The notes: a model not told the origin generated them from the letters alone. A DNA stretch of 64,000 bases from Bacteroidota bacterium (GCA_037133915.1 JBAXND010000002.1:124001-188000), one strand, 5' to 3'. Shown: positions 25,974 to 35,385, numbered from the stretch's first letter. Translations and numbers: made by a program.

Positions 25974-27362
25974 ATGATGATGAAAACCCGTACAGAACAC
26001 GACACCATGGGAGCAGTTGAGGTTCCTGCCGATAAATACTGGGGCGCACAAACCCAGCGTTCTAAAGATAATTTTAAAATTGGCGGTCAGCTGATGCCAA
26101 AAGAAATTATTGATGCATTTGCTGTTCTGAAAAAAGCTGCAGCGCTTGCCAATCTTGATCTTGGTGTTCTTGCAAAAGAAAAATGCGATCTTATTGCTGC
26201 TGTTTGCGACGAAATACTTGACAACAAACTTGATGATCAGTTTCCTTTGGTAGTGTGGCAAACCGGAAGTGGTACCCAAAGTAATATGAATCTGAACGAG
26301 GTAATTGCCAACCGTGCACATGTAATCAATGGCGGTACGCTGGGCGAAGGAAAAACCGTTATTCATCCGAATGACGATGTAAATAAAAGTCAGTCATCGA
26401 ATGACACATTTCCTACAGCAATGAGCATTTCGGCATATAAAGTGATAACGAGCGTTACCTTGCCGGGATTAAAAATACTGCGCGATACACTTGCCAAAAA
26501 ATCGGAAGAATTTAAAAACATAGTGAAAATAGGCCGTACGCATTTAATGGATGCAACGCCGCTGACGCTGGGTCAGGAATTTTCGGGCTATGTGTCCATG
26601 ATAGACCATGCAATTTTAGCCATCGAGCATACGCTGGCTCATTTATCGGAGCTTGCTTTGGGCGGCACCGCAGTGGGTACGGGCATCAACGCGCCCAAAG
26701 GGTATTCTGAGCTGGTTGCCAAAAAAATTGCAGAACTTACTCATTTGCCGTTCATCACTGCGCCCAACAAATTTGAATCACTGGCGGCGCACGACGCTAT
26801 GGTAGAAACTTCAGGTGCGCTGAAAACAGCCGCTATCAGCCTGATGAAGATAGCGAATGATATCCGTTTACTGGGTTCCGGCCCCCGTTGCGGCATTGGA
26901 GAATTAATGCTTCCGGAGAATGAACCCGGCTCATCCATCATGCCGGGCAAGGTGAATCCAACACAATGCGAAGCCCTGACCATGGTGTGTGCTCAGGTAA
27001 TAGGCAACGATGCTGCCATTAATATTGGCGGTATGAATGGCCACTTCCAGCTCAATGTGTTCAAGCCTGTGATGATATTTAATTTACTGATGGCCGCCCG
27101 CCTCATTGGCGATGCATGCGTTTCATTCAATGAAAACTGTGCTGTGGGTATTCAGGCAAACGAGCTTGTTATTCAACAAAATCTGGAGAACTCTTTGATG
27201 CTGGTTACGGCGCTCAATCCGCATATTGGTTATGAAAATGCGGCTAAGATTGCAAAAAAAGCGCATCACGAAAATAAAACACTTCGCGGTGCAGCGATAG
27301 AACTCGGACTAGTTACAGACGAGCAGTTTACCCTGTGGGTGGATCCTAAAAAAATGATATAA
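25974..27362 (+). CDS. fumC: Fumarate hydratase class II
   Basis: It interconverts fumarate and malate in the TCA cycle, using no iron-sulphur cluster. It has 462 residues, the usual length. Family landmarks: [24 protein letters not shown] at the N-terminus, [30 protein letters not shown], the signature [16 protein letters not shown] with the catalytic loop Ser, and a C-terminal [13 protein letters not shown] and DPKKM end. Three consecutive ATG codons (25974, 25977, 25980) open the frame, and any could be used. It is followed by a strong inverted repeat. It appears to be monocistronic. Confidence 0.97.
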   Translation: MMMKTRTEHDTMGAVEVPADKYWGAQTQRSKDNFKIGGQLMPKEIIDAFAVLKKAAALANLDLGVLAKEKCDLIAAVCDEILDNKLDDQFPLVVWQTGSGTQSNMNLNEVIANRAHVINGGTLGEGKTVIHPNDDVNKSQSSNDTFPTAMSISAYKVITSVTLPGLKILRDTLAKKSEEFKNIVKIGRTHLMDATPLTLGQEFSGYVSMIDHAILAIEHTLAHLSELALGGTAVGTGINAPKGYSELVAKKIAELTHLPFITAPNKFESLAAHDAMVETSGALKTAAISLMKIANDIRLLGSGPRCGIGELMLPENEPGSSIMPGKVNPTQCEALTMVCAQVIGNDAAINIGGMNGHFQLNVFKPVMIFNLLMAARLIGDACVSFNENCAVGIQANELVIQQNLENSLMLVTALNPHIGYENAAKIAKKAHHENKTLRGAAIELGLVTDEQFTLWVDPKKMI

Positions 27363-27399
27363 TAATCTTCTGGAATCCCTCAATTGACAAGCCCTGCAG

Positions 27400-27441
27400 A
27401 GCGTAACACTTTTTTGTAAAAAAGTGTTACGCTGTTTTCTG
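27400..27441 (+). terminator. Terminator after fumC (16-bp perfect inverted repeat)
   Basis: 27400-27415 pairs perfectly with 27418-27433 across a 2-base centre, and GTTTTCT follows. The stem's inner A/T block supplies a T tract on either strand. Confidence 0.85.
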
Positions 27442-27484
27442 AATTTCACCCAACATTTTAATTGTCTGATTTCTATTTTTTATG

Positions 27485-27492
27485 TAGGTTTG
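27485..27492 (+). promoter_or_regulatory. -7 element upstream of the iron alcohol dehydrogenase gene
   Basis: TAGGTTTG (TAnnTTTG). It would give a leader of about 90 bases, longer than for most genes here; nothing structured was recognised in the leader. Confidence 0.4.
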
Positions 27493-27590
27493 TAATAACG
27501 GCAATTCCGGAAGCTGTTTCATGCACCATCACAAATATTTTGCCTGCATTAATACTGCAATAACTAAAAAACTAATAATAGTTCAAACGT

Positions 27591-28730
27591 ATGGAAAACT
27601 TCGTAGCAATGAACCCTACAGCCCTGCACTTTGGAAAAGGTGTTATCAGCGATTTGGGCGCGACAACAAAAATTTATGGTCAAAAAGTGCTGCTTGTTTA
27701 TGGCAAAGGATCGGTGGTGAAGAACGGTATTTATGCTACTGTGGTAGATCAGCTGAAAGGCGCCGGAGCAACAGTATTTGAATATAGCGGCATTAAGTCA
27801 AATCCGATAATTGATGATGTAGACGCCGCGGCCAAATTGGGTCGCGATAATAATGTTGATGTGATAGTAGCTGTTGGCGGTGGCAGCGTTATTGATTCGG
27901 CCAAGTTTATTTCACTGGCAATTCCTATACAGAATAAAGCCTGGGATATTCTTGAATACAAAGTAAAACCGCGTGTGGCCGTTCCGCTGATAGCCGTACT
28001 TACGCTTGCAGCTACCGGCACTGAAATGAATGGTTTTGCGGTGGTTCAGAACAATGAAACTAAGCAGAAGCCCGGCTATTACAGCCCCTTCATCTATCCG
28101 CGGCATTCATTCCTGGATCCGGCTTACACAATTTCCGTTCCTGCTGATTATACTGCATTCGGTATTGTTGACCTTATTGCACATTGTCTTGAAGGATATT
28201 TCGGGAAAGGAGAAGCGCCGCTTTCCGATCTTTTTGCAGTTGCTATTATGAGCGAAGCCATGGTATGCGGTCCGCGTCTGATGAAAGCCCTTGATAATTA
28301 CGACTTGAGGGCACGTATAATGTATGCCGCCACCAATGCATTGAACGGGCTCATTATGTATGGAAAACCCGGAGGCGACTGGGGTACGCATGGTTTGGGA
28401 CATACACTTTCAGTGTTGTACGATGTACCCCATGGTGCATCGCTCTCAATTGCGTTCCCGGCCTGGATGAAATTATATTCGGAATCCGATTCTGAAAAAG
28501 TTGCCGTGCTCGGTCTGTCACTGTTCGGCACGCAAACCGCCGAAGAAGCCATTGCCGGTTTCGAACGTTTTTTTCGCTCACTGAACAGCCCGGTGCGTCT
28601 TTCCGATATCAATATAGGAAAAGATAAGCGTCAGGAATTCATCAATAACCTTTCGGTGAATAAAGTGACGGGCGGCAATCTAAAGCTTACCGAAGTTGAA
28701 TATGGCCGTTTGTTTGACCTGATGCTCTAA
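27591..28730 (+). CDS. Iron-containing alcohol dehydrogenase (butanol dehydrogenase-like)
   Basis: It is an NAD(P)H-dependent oxidoreductase of short-chain aldehydes/alcohols, 379 residues. Dinucleotide site VGGGSVIDSAKF is at about 96-107. Metal ligands lie in DLIAHCLEGYF and in GTHGLGHTLSVLYDVPHGASLSIAFPAW (the conserved His pair). The opening MNPTALHFGKGVISDLG is characteristic of the BdhA/YqhD branch. This points to disposal of reactive aldehydes or fermentation end-product formation; the actual substrate is not known. It stands alone between fumC and the convergent MFS gene. Confidence 0.93.
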   Translation: MENFVAMNPTALHFGKGVISDLGATTKIYGQKVLLVYGKGSVVKNGIYATVVDQLKGAGATVFEYSGIKSNPIIDDVDAAAKLGRDNNVDVIVAVGGGSVIDSAKFISLAIPIQNKAWDILEYKVKPRVAVPLIAVLTLAATGTEMNGFAVVQNNETKQKPGYYSPFIYPRHSFLDPAYTISVPADYTAFGIVDLIAHCLEGYFGKGEAPLSDLFAVAIMSEAMVCGPRLMKALDNYDLRARIMYAATNALNGLIMYGKPGGDWGTHGLGHTLSVLYDVPHGASLSIAFPAWMKLYSESDSEKVAVLGLSLFGTQTAEEAIAGFERFFRSLNSPVRLSDINIGKDKRQEFINNLSVNKVTGGNLKLTEVEYGRLFDLML

Positions 28731-28757
28731 AGAACAGCGGAGAAAAATTGTTTTTTC

Positions 28758-29948
28758 TTATGCCGGTTCTTTAGTTCCTGAAGCAATTTTATGGCGCTCG
28801 TAGTGAGGGACCATATGATATATTGTTATTATCAGCCCGACAAATATTACTACGAATGAAACCAGAAAAGCGTTACTGATAGAAATGGCATCGGCTAAAA
28901 TGCCCATGATAATCATACCTAATCCAATGCCCAGGTCAACGGCAGTGAAAAATGTTGAGTTCGCGGCACCGCGCCTTTCGGGCGGCACCATATTATTGAC
29001 CAGGGCTTGAAAGGTAGGAAAGATAATTCCGACACCCATTCCCATAAACAGACCGGCTGTCAGAAAGCCCCAGTGATTCTGCTCAAGCGCAAGTACAAGA
29101 AATCCTGCCATAAGAGATAACAATCCCGCAATGCTCAGGGTTTTTGGTCCCGTGCGGTCGAATATTCTTCCGGCAAAAAAGCGACTGATACCAAGTCCTA
29201 AAGCATAAATAATAAAAAATGTGCCCGGATTTTGAATCCCAATTTGCTTTCCGTAAATAGCAACAAAAGACAACAAGCCTCCATAGGTGAGCATTATTAC
29301 AAAAATGCTCAGTGATGCAGGAAATGAACGGCGCTCAAAAAGATTTTTCATGCTTACGCCTGATTTTACTGCCGGAGGAACATATTTCGGATATTTTACG
29401 AAAAGCGACAGGATAAACCCGCTGATTGCAAGTGCCCCACCACCGATGAACATGGCTGAATAACTGAAACTATGCGTAATCAGCAATCCCAATGCCGGCC
29501 CTACGGCCATGCCCACAGTCGTTGACAGTCCAAAGATACCAATGCCTTCGCCACGCCGTTCGGGCGGAATGATATCAACTACTACGGTTGAACTTGCCGT
29601 ACTTATCGTCCCCCAGGTAAGTCCGTGCATGAAGCGAAGCACAACGAGAAAAAGCACTCCGGCTGTCAGCGCATAAATATTGAACAGTAACGCAAAAACC
29701 AGAAAAGAACCAAGGTAAATAGTTTTACGACCCCAGCGATCGAGCGCCATCCCGATAAACGGACGGATAAGCAATGCGGCTATGGAGTAGGAGGCCAGAA
29801 CAAAACCAATCGTGCTTCTGCCCTCGTGCAGAATAGTCTCTATATAAATTGGGAGTGTTGGAATGATAAAATAAAAAGCAACTGACATGAACAGATTCGC
29901 TATAGCAAGAAGCACAAATTCTTTTTTCCAGAGGGTGTCTTTTTTCAC
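28758..29948 (-). CDS. MFS transporter
   Basis: It is an inner-membrane secondary transporter with twelve predicted helices, 396 residues from the GTG at 29948 (MKKDTLWKKEFVLLAIANLFMS). The MFS motif between helices 2 and 3 reads GMALDRWGRKTIYLG, and the matching loop in the second half reads GRIFDRTGPKTLSIAG. The pattern is that of drug/sugar efflux-type MFS proteins; the substrate is unknown. The frame stays open to 30092, which would overlap msrB by 77 bp and add about 48 non-hydrophobic residues, so the internal GTG is preferred though not proven. It lies 67 bp downstream of msrB on the same strand, possibly in one operon. Confidence 0.85.
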   Translation of the reverse strand: MKKDTLWKKEFVLLAIANLFMSVAFYFIIPTLPIYIETILHEGRSTIGFVLASYSIAALLIRPFIGMALDRWGRKTIYLGSFLVFALLFNIYALTAGVLFLVVLRFMHGLTWGTISTASSTVVVDIIPPERRGEGIGIFGLSTTVGMAVGPALGLLITHSFSYSAMFIGGGALAISGFILSLFVKYPKYVPPAVKSGVSMKNLFERRSFPASLSIFVIMLTYGGLLSFVAIYGKQIGIQNPGTFFIIYALGLGISRFFAGRIFDRTGPKTLSIAGLLSLMAGFLVLALEQNHWGFLTAGLFMGMGVGIIFPTFQALVNNMVPPERRGAANSTFFTAVDLGIGLGMIIMGILADAISISNAFLVSFVVIFVGLIITIYHMVPHYERHKIASGTKEPA

Positions 29949-30015
29949 AGTGATATTTGTAGCAAGTAATATTAATCCAATGCGCAGAATACCGGATTTT
30001 ATCCGGGTGTGAGCA

Positions 30016-30504
30016 TTATTTTTTTTCAATAAAATTAAGCGAGGCCGAGTTAACGCAATAGCGCATACCTGTGGGCTTGGGTCCGTCGTCAAACAGGTGA
30101 CCCAGATGACTTCCGCAGTGGGCGCATATTATCTCTGAACGTACCATTCCAAAAGATGTGTCGGTGCGGGTAAGAATATTCCCTTTCTCTATTCCATCCG
30201 AGAAGCTGGGCCAGCCGCAGCCCGCATCAAATTTATCGCTTGAGCTGAAAAGCTCTGAACCACAGGCGGCGCAGGTATACACTCCTTTGTCGTTTGTGAG
30301 ATAATATTTTCCTGTAAAGGGTCGTTCGGTTGATTTTTCGCGCAGAACGGAATATTGCTCAGGGCTGAGCAGCGCGCGCCATTCAGCCTCGGTCTTTTGA
30401 ATCGGATATTTATTTTCAGCATTCATATTCACACGATTTTGTGCAGCCGGTCTGCATGATATCAGGCTCGCGGCGAAAATAATTAAAAGAGATAAGCGGT
30501 TCAT
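30016..30504 (-). CDS. msrB: Peptide-methionine (R)-S-oxide reductase, lipoprotein form
   Basis: It reduces R-methionine sulphoxide in proteins. It has 162 residues. Zinc-binding CxxC pairs are CAAC (78-81) and CAHC, and the catalytic site is RYCVNSASL with Cys150. Substrate-pocket GCGWPSF is present. Unusually, it begins with a lipoprotein signal peptide (MNRLSLLIIFAASLISC, lipobox LISC, Cys17), so it should repair oxidised envelope proteins outside the cytoplasm. MsrB in most bacteria is cytosolic or fused to MsrA. It would need an exported electron donor; the exported thioredoxin at 9149 is a candidate. It is upstream of the MFS gene on the same strand. Confidence 0.93.
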   Translation of the reverse strand: MNRLSLLIIFAASLISCRPAAQNRVNMNAENKYPIQKTEAEWRALLSPEQYSVLREKSTERPFTGKYYLTNDKGVYTCAACGSELFSSSDKFDAGCGWPSFSDGIEKGNILTRTDTSFGMVRSEIICAHCGSHLGHLFDDGPKPTGMRYCVNSASLNFIEKK

Positions 30505-30578
30505 GGTATTCCGGATTTAGTGGAATAGTAATGGGTAAATTATCCCGGAGATAAGTGTTATGATTTTATTGCGGAATT

Positions 30579-31055
30579 TTATTTTTCGAAATCAGTACCT
30601 GAATGTGAACCGTCGCAATAAGGTTTTTTCTTTGAATGACCACAGCGGCAAAGCGAGAACATATCAGTTTTAACCTCTTGCCTTCCGTCGGGATGAATAA
30701 TAATAGCATTCCCGGTTACCAGTATGGGACCTTTTGGCATCACTTTCAATCTAACATCTATGGGTGGATTCTCATTCTCAGAATCGGTCTCTTTGTTTTC
30801 AGTCTCCACATTACCTGCTTGTTCCTGAATGTCTGCATTTCTGAAAAAGGTAAGTGCACCGGTGGGGCAGCGCTTTACCTGAGCAATTATTTTATCTGTA
30901 GGAGCTCCTTTTGGGTTCACCCACGGCAGATTTGAAGGGTCGAACACATCGGGCAGTTCCATAAAGCAATAGGCCACATGCGTACAAAGATCAGGTTTCC
31001 AAACAATGGTTATCTCACCATTGGTGTACTTTTTTACGATTTTTTCTCGGGTCAT
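30579..31055 (-). CDS. Iron-sulphur protein: YjdI-type (4Fe-4S) domain fused to a CDGSH domain
   Basis: It has 158 residues. The N-terminal part (1-75) resembles the YjdI/Fer4_19 mono-cluster family: Cys24, Cys30 and Cys63 in the pattern LCTHVAYC...KRCPTGAL. A short acidic linker (QAGNVETENKETDSENE) follows. The C-terminal CDGSH zinc-finger-type domain reads CRCGHSKKKPYCDGSH, exactly matching C-x-C-x2-S-x3-P-x-C-D-G-S-H, which binds a 2Fe-2S cluster with 3 Cys and 1 His. It probably transfers or senses electrons or Fe-S clusters in the cytoplasm; the function is not established. It starts 14 bp after the SDR gene on the same strand, so the two are likely co-transcribed. Confidence 0.9.
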   Translation of the reverse strand: MTREKIVKKYTNGEITIVWKPDLCTHVAYCFMELPDVFDPSNLPWVNPKGAPTDKIIAQVKRCPTGALTFFRNADIQEQAGNVETENKETDSENENPPIDVRLKVMPKGPILVTGNAIIIHPDGRQEVKTDMFSLCRCGHSKKKPYCDGSHSGTDFEK

Positions 31056-31069
31056 ATTTTTTTATTTTA

Positions 31070-31912
31070 TTACAGAACGGTAAGCCCGCTCAGCTTTTCG
31101 CTCAGGGTCCATAATTCTTCCGCAACCTCCATTTTGTTTGATTCTGATGAAGACGCGGTAATTTTTTTCTTAGCAAAATATTTCCCCGAAACAGTAGCAA
31201 CTTCATTTGATGTTGCCAGAAAAATAGTGGTTTCAGCACCTTTTTCGGGAGGTATTGCCGAGAATGGAATAATGAAACGGTTAAAACCGTTCATGTTTTT
31301 GAAAATGGAAGTCCTGACAAGTCCCGGATGCAAACAATTTGCAGTAACTCCTGTTCCGACAAGTCGCTTATCAAGACTTTTGGTGAATAAAATGTTCATC
31401 AGTTTTGACTGACTATAACCTTTGAACCAGGTAAAATCATATTCGAGATGGATGTTCTTAAAGTTGATGTGCGCCCGTTTATGTGCCGACGATGCAACCG
31501 TAATAATTCTGGAAGGGGCGCTTTGTTTCAACCGTTCCAGCAAAAGATTTGTAAGTAAAAATGGTCCAAGGTGATTGGTGGCCAAATTAAGTTCATAGCC
31601 ATCGGTGCTCGTTTTACGGGCCATTTCCCACGTTCCGGCATTGTTTATTAATACATGAAGTTCGTTGAACCGACTCAGAAAATCTGTTGCAAATTGACGA
31701 ACAGAAGACAAATCAGACAAGTCGCATGACATCATGTGTACTTTTTTATTTCCGGTAGTATGAATAATCTGATCGGCTGCAGCTCTTCCTCTGGATGCAT
31801 CGCGGCTCGTTATAACCACAGTCCCGCCCAAAGCCGCCAGCTTTTCTGCGGTTACCCGGCCAATGCCCGAGGTAGCGCCTGTTATCAGGAATGTTTGTTT
31901 TTCAGGAGTCAA
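31070..31912 (-). CDS. Short-chain dehydrogenase/reductase (retinol dehydrogenase-like)
   Basis: It is an NAD(P)-dependent oxidoreductase, 280 residues. Cofactor motif TGATSGIG is at 11-18, NNAG at 90-93 and catalytic YSQSK with Tyr166/Lys170. Asn-containing ATNHLGPFLLT is the helix-4 motif. The long substrate loop and the motif order resemble RDH12/WWOX-like SDRs. The start is a TTG at 31912: the next upstream in-frame codons reach a stop within five codons, and no ATG precedes the Rossmann motif. It is first in a minus-strand series with the FeS/CDGSH gene. The substrate is unknown. Confidence 0.88.
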   Translation of the reverse strand: MTPEKQTFLITGATSGIGRVTAEKLAALGGTVVITSRDASRGRAAADQIIHTTGNKKVHMMSCDLSDLSSVRQFATDFLSRFNELHVLINNAGTWEMARKTSTDGYELNLATNHLGPFLLTNLLLERLKQSAPSRIITVASSAHKRAHINFKNIHLEYDFTWFKGYSQSKLMNILFTKSLDKRLVGTGVTANCLHPGLVRTSIFKNMNGFNRFIIPFSAIPPEKGAETTIFLATSNEVATVSGKYFAKKKITASSSESNKMEVAEELWTLSEKLSGLTVL

Positions 31913-31941
31913 AGGAAGAATGTGTTAAAATTCGAAGACTG

Positions 31942-31949
31942 CAAAATTA
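31942..31949 (-). promoter_or_regulatory. -7 element of the SDR gene
   Basis: TAATTTTG on the minus strand, 29 bases before the TTG start at 31912. Confidence 0.5.
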
Positions 31950-32132
31950 CTCCAATTAATTACTGCAATATACATCAAACTGTGATTATTTAGAGTGATA
32001 ATAGTCAAGAAATGATTCGAAGAATCATAATATATGTGAAAAGCAGGCAACCAACAATGTCGATTTCCCGTCTTTATTCGCATACACATACTTATATTTT
32101 TATGGAATTAAGTCTATAGCAAAACTTTTTAA

Positions 32133-32140
32133 TATTTTTG
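32133..32140 (+). promoter_or_regulatory. -7 element of the first T9SS cargo gene
   Basis: TATTTTTG (TAnnTTTG), 35 bases before the ATG at 32176. The rest of the 263-bp divergent gap 31913-32175 is AT-rich with no other feature seen. Confidence 0.5.
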
Positions 32141-32175
32141 TATATAAAATTATTGTTAATTGACCACTTAATTAT

Positions 32176-34587
32176 ATGAAAAAGTTTCTACTTTTAACAT
32201 GCATATTTTTTACCATTACAGGCTTCAGAGCCAATGCATCCCATATTGCGGGCTGTGATCTTTCTTACACCTGTATAGGCGGTAACGATTATCTTATCAC
32301 ACTTACTTTTTACCGTGATTGCAGTGGGGTTACTGAACCGACCAACGTTGTAATTGATTTTACCTCTTCCTGCAGCAGCTTTTCGGCTACGCTCAATAAA
32401 CTTCCGCCAATTGCAGGCGTTGAAGTTACTCCGGTGTGCCCCGGGCAGGTTACAACATGCGGTGGCGGCACCCTGTACGGGCTGCAAAAATTTGTGTATC
32501 AGGGTCAGGTTACACTGGTTCCCTGCTCCGACTGGACCATGTCTTATGTTCTTTGTTGCCGCAACCCGTCGAATACGATAAATGCACCGTCGAGTGCCAG
32601 TATGTACATCCCTGCAACCCTTAATAATCTTGCAGCACCGTGTAACAGTTCACCGACATTTTCCAATGCGCCTGCAACCATTATCTGCAACGGTCAGCAA
32701 TTTTGTTTTAATCATGGAGCCATTGACCCTGATGGCGATTCACTGGTTTATTCACTTGTTACACCATATGACCTTGGTCCCGGCGGTTCCCCGCCCAATG
32801 TTGTTTATATTAACGGATATACAGCGCAACAACCGCTTCCGTCAACGCCGCCTGTCACTATGAATCCGGTTACAGGTGACCTTTGCATGACACCTACACA
32901 AAATATCACAACAGTGTTTGCGGTACTTGTTCAGGAATGGCGGACCATAAATGGTGTACCAACGCTGATCGGAACGGTGCTGCGGGATATGCAGCTTACC
33001 GTTGTTACATGTAACAACACCCTGCCTATTATTGCGGGAATCAACCCGAACGCCACACAGTACAGCCCTAATGATTCAATCTTTGCCATTGATGTTTGCC
33101 TTGGCGATACCGTTGCTTTTAATGTTTTTTCGCATGATGCAGATGTTCCCGCACAGAATCTGACAATTAACTGGAATAGCGGAATACCCGACGCAACCTG
33201 GAGTGTTACCGCAAATAATACTCCGAATGCCACCGGACACTTTTTCTGGATACCCAATTCATCATACCTCAGTAATGTGCCAAACTGTTTCACCGTATCG
33301 GTACAGGATGATAATTGTCCGTATGTTGGAACCCAGACTTTTTCTTATTGCATCACCATCAAAGGAATTGCGGTAGACCTCTACCCCGGTGGAGACACCT
33401 TGTTATGTATGGGAGAAAGCTACACACTTTACGCCCATGGCGATACAAACGTTGTAAATTACAGCTGGGAAGTTGACGGAAGTCCGGCAATACCCGTTAA
33501 TGACACTACGTTTTTCGTGAATTCCGCGACACTCGGTGCGGGTAATCATACCATCAAGGTAACGGTCGACGACGGAAGCATGACCAGCTGTCCGGGCATG
33601 GATTATATCAATGTAAAAGTGGTGCCGATGCCTAACGTGAATCTCGGTCCCGATACGGTTATCTGTCAAGGACAAACGTACACACTGGATGGAGGTCCCG
33701 GGGCACAGTATTTCTGGCTTCCCGGAAACCAGACAACACAAACACTGGCTGTAACAACCACGGGAACCTACGTGGTAGAAGTGGATGGTGGTCAGAATAC
33801 GCGCTGTAAGGACTATGATACCATTTTTGTAAAAGTGCTGCAGGTTCCGGTTGTTGATTTGGGCCCCGACCTTTGTGTGGAAGATACCGTAACGCTGAAT
33901 GCCGGAAATCCCGGTTTTGAGTATAGCTGGAGTACGGGAGCGTCATCACAAACTATATTAGTGGACCATTCAGGAACCTATACTGTTACTGTTGCAGAAG
34001 AACTTGGTCATAATTGCGATGTTACCGATAATGTTTATGTTCGGGTTGTTCCTGTTCCGGAATTAACAATTGGTCCCGACTCAACTGTATGCCAGCATCA
34101 ATCCATTGAAATCAAAGCGAGGGATAAAGACCCCAATTTTATCCTTACCGATTATGATTATACCTATGCCTGGATGCTCGATGGTTCACCTTATGGGCAG
34201 GCCGACCCGTTTATTGTGCTGTCATGGCTTTCGGCCGGACCGCACACAATAATCGGCTATGCTGCAGGCTGTGATATCTATGCCGATACAATGATACTTA
34301 CGGTGCAGCTCTGTGAACTCACCATTCCCAATATTATTACTCCGAATGGCGATGGACAAAACGACCGTTTCAGAATTCCGAATTTGGAATATTATCCCAA
34401 TAGTGAGCTGTTTATTTATAATCGTTGGGGGCGTAAGGTTTATGAGAGTTCAAACTATCAGAACGACTGGGATGGAACCGATCATTCCGATGGTGTATAC
34501 TTCTTCTTACTCCGCGTTAATTACGGCAATGCCGGTAATGGCGAGCAATGGAAAGAATTTCATGGAACCCTGACCATTTTAAGATAA
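32176..34587 (+). CDS. Large secreted protein with T9SS type B (gliding-associated) C-terminal domain, 1
   Basis: It has 803 residues. The signal peptide ends near RANA, and mature protein starts SHIAGCDLSYTC. The N-terminal half (20-395) is rich in Cys, Pro, Thr and Asn with no family I recognise. From about 398 come three or four Ig/PKD-like repeats of about 80 residues (VDLYPGGDTLLC, VNLGPDTVICQGQTYTLDGGPGAQYFW, VDLGPDLCVEDTVTLNAGNPGFEYSW, LTIGPDSTVCQHQSIEIKA). From about 715 to the end lies the gliding motility-associated C-terminal domain (IPNIITPNGDGQNDRF, FIYNRWGRKVYES, GVYFFLLRVNY), the sorting signal for the type IX secretion system. It is predicted to be exported through T9SS and surface-attached or released. 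It heads a run of similar genes. Confidence 0.9.
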   Translation: MKKFLLLTCIFFTITGFRANASHIAGCDLSYTCIGGNDYLITLTFYRDCSGVTEPTNVVIDFTSSCSSFSATLNKLPPIAGVEVTPVCPGQVTTCGGGTLYGLQKFVYQGQVTLVPCSDWTMSYVLCCRNPSNTINAPSSASMYIPATLNNLAAPCNSSPTFSNAPATIICNGQQFCFNHGAIDPDGDSLVYSLVTPYDLGPGGSPPNVVYINGYTAQQPLPSTPPVTMNPVTGDLCMTPTQNITTVFAVLVQEWRTINGVPTLIGTVLRDMQLTVVTCNNTLPIIAGINPNATQYSPNDSIFAIDVCLGDTVAFNVFSHDADVPAQNLTINWNSGIPDATWSVTANNTPNATGHFFWIPNSSYLSNVPNCFTVSVQDDNCPYVGTQTFSYCITIKGIAVDLYPGGDTLLCMGESYTLYAHGDTNVVNYSWEVDGSPAIPVNDTTFFVNSATLGAGNHTIKVTVDDGSMTSCPGMDYINVKVVPMPNVNLGPDTVICQGQTYTLDGGPGAQYFWLPGNQTTQTLAVTTTGTYVVEVDGGQNTRCKDYDTIFVKVLQVPVVDLGPDLCVEDTVTLNAGNPGFEYSWSTGASSQTILVDHSGTYTVTVAEELGHNCDVTDNVYVRVVPVPELTIGPDSTVCQHQSIEIKARDKDPNFILTDYDYTYAWMLDGSPYGQADPFIVLSWLSAGPHTIIGYAAGCDIYADTMILTVQLCELTIPNIITPNGDGQNDRFRIPNLEYYPNSELFIYNRWGRKVYESSNYQNDWDGTDHSDGVYFFLLRVNYGNAGNGEQWKEFHGTLTILR

Positions 34588-34605
34588 CATCTTCCTGAAT
34601 GAATG

Positions 34606-34641
34606 AGCCGGAATTATGTAATTGTAGTTCCGGCTTTTTTA
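34606..34641 (+). terminator. Terminator after the first T9SS cargo gene
   Basis: AGCCGGAA/TTCCGGCT (34606-34613 with 34628-34635), then six T. The remainder of the 292-bp gap to 34880 is AT-rich with only the promoter below. Confidence 0.85.
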
Positions 34642-34812
34642 TTGCCTGAAATGAATTATTTTAAGGTTAACAGAAAATTAACCGGAATGATTTGAGTCGG
34701 AATTTATTCTGTATTTATTTAATAAACAGTCGTGTATGCATAATAAAAAAACATATATTATTGACTATATATTACAAGGTTTTTTTAATGAGCAACCTAT
34801 AAGTATATTTCA

Positions 34813-34845
34813 TTGTCTACATTAAGCATTTTTTCAATAAATTTG
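34813..34845 (+). promoter_or_regulatory. Promoter of the small secreted protein gene
   Basis: TAAATTTG at 34838-34845 matches TAnnTTTG. TTG at 34813-34815 lies 22 bases upstream, near the -33 spacing. It lies 34 bases before the ATG at 34880. Confidence 0.5.
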
Positions 34846-34879
34846 TTCAATTATCCCTGAACGCAAAAACATACATTTC

Positions 34880-35365
34880 ATGAGAAAAATTTCCTTTAGT
34901 TTCAGTTTTTTGATTGTTCTAAGCCTTCTCGTTATTTCGGTGCCGGGTGCCATTGCGCAGCAGAAACAGGATCTTTATAAACCTGATGCGAGGCTCTATC
35001 AATGTCTGGATAAAGCATTTCTTGATAAACTTCAATCCGAAAAGTCGGAATTGATTATTTACTACAATTATTATCTGGAAAATTGTTATTACACGACCCC
35101 TTTAAATGGCGACAAACCTGTTGAGGGCATTGATATACATACTGTAACGGTTAAGGATGCACCTAATGGCGCCGTGATTCGTTTCAAGGAAAAAACGTTT
35201 AATAAAAGCACGTTTAACCCAATGAAATATAATTTCAATTTTGGGATGGGCGTTTTTACAACATACACCTGGAAAGAAGCCGGGATTGCTATTGTGTGCC
35301 GTTCAACGGAGGCTATCAGCACCGGTTACAAGGCATATCTCAGTTCATTGGAAATAACGAAATAA
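34880..35365 (+). CDS. Small secreted protein of unknown function
   Basis: It has 161 residues with a clear signal peptide (MRKISFSFSFLIVLSLLVISVPGAIAQ). The mature part of about 134 residues is rich in Tyr, Lys and Asn (LIIYYNYYLENCYYTTPLNG, NPMKYNFNFGMG), with three Cys and a mix of helix and strand. I recognise no family. It sits between two giant T9SS cargo genes and lies 20 bp upstream of the second, so it is probably co-transcribed with it. It has no T9SS C-terminal domain itself, so it would stay in the periplasm or outer membrane unless exported differently. Confidence 0.75.
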   Translation: MRKISFSFSFLIVLSLLVISVPGAIAQQKQDLYKPDARLYQCLDKAFLDKLQSEKSELIIYYNYYLENCYYTTPLNGDKPVEGIDIHTVTVKDAPNGAVIRFKEKTFNKSTFNPMKYNFNFGMGVFTTYTWKEAGIAIVCRSTEAISTGYKAYLSSLEITK

Positions 35366-35385
35366 AGAACGATATACAGATTCAG

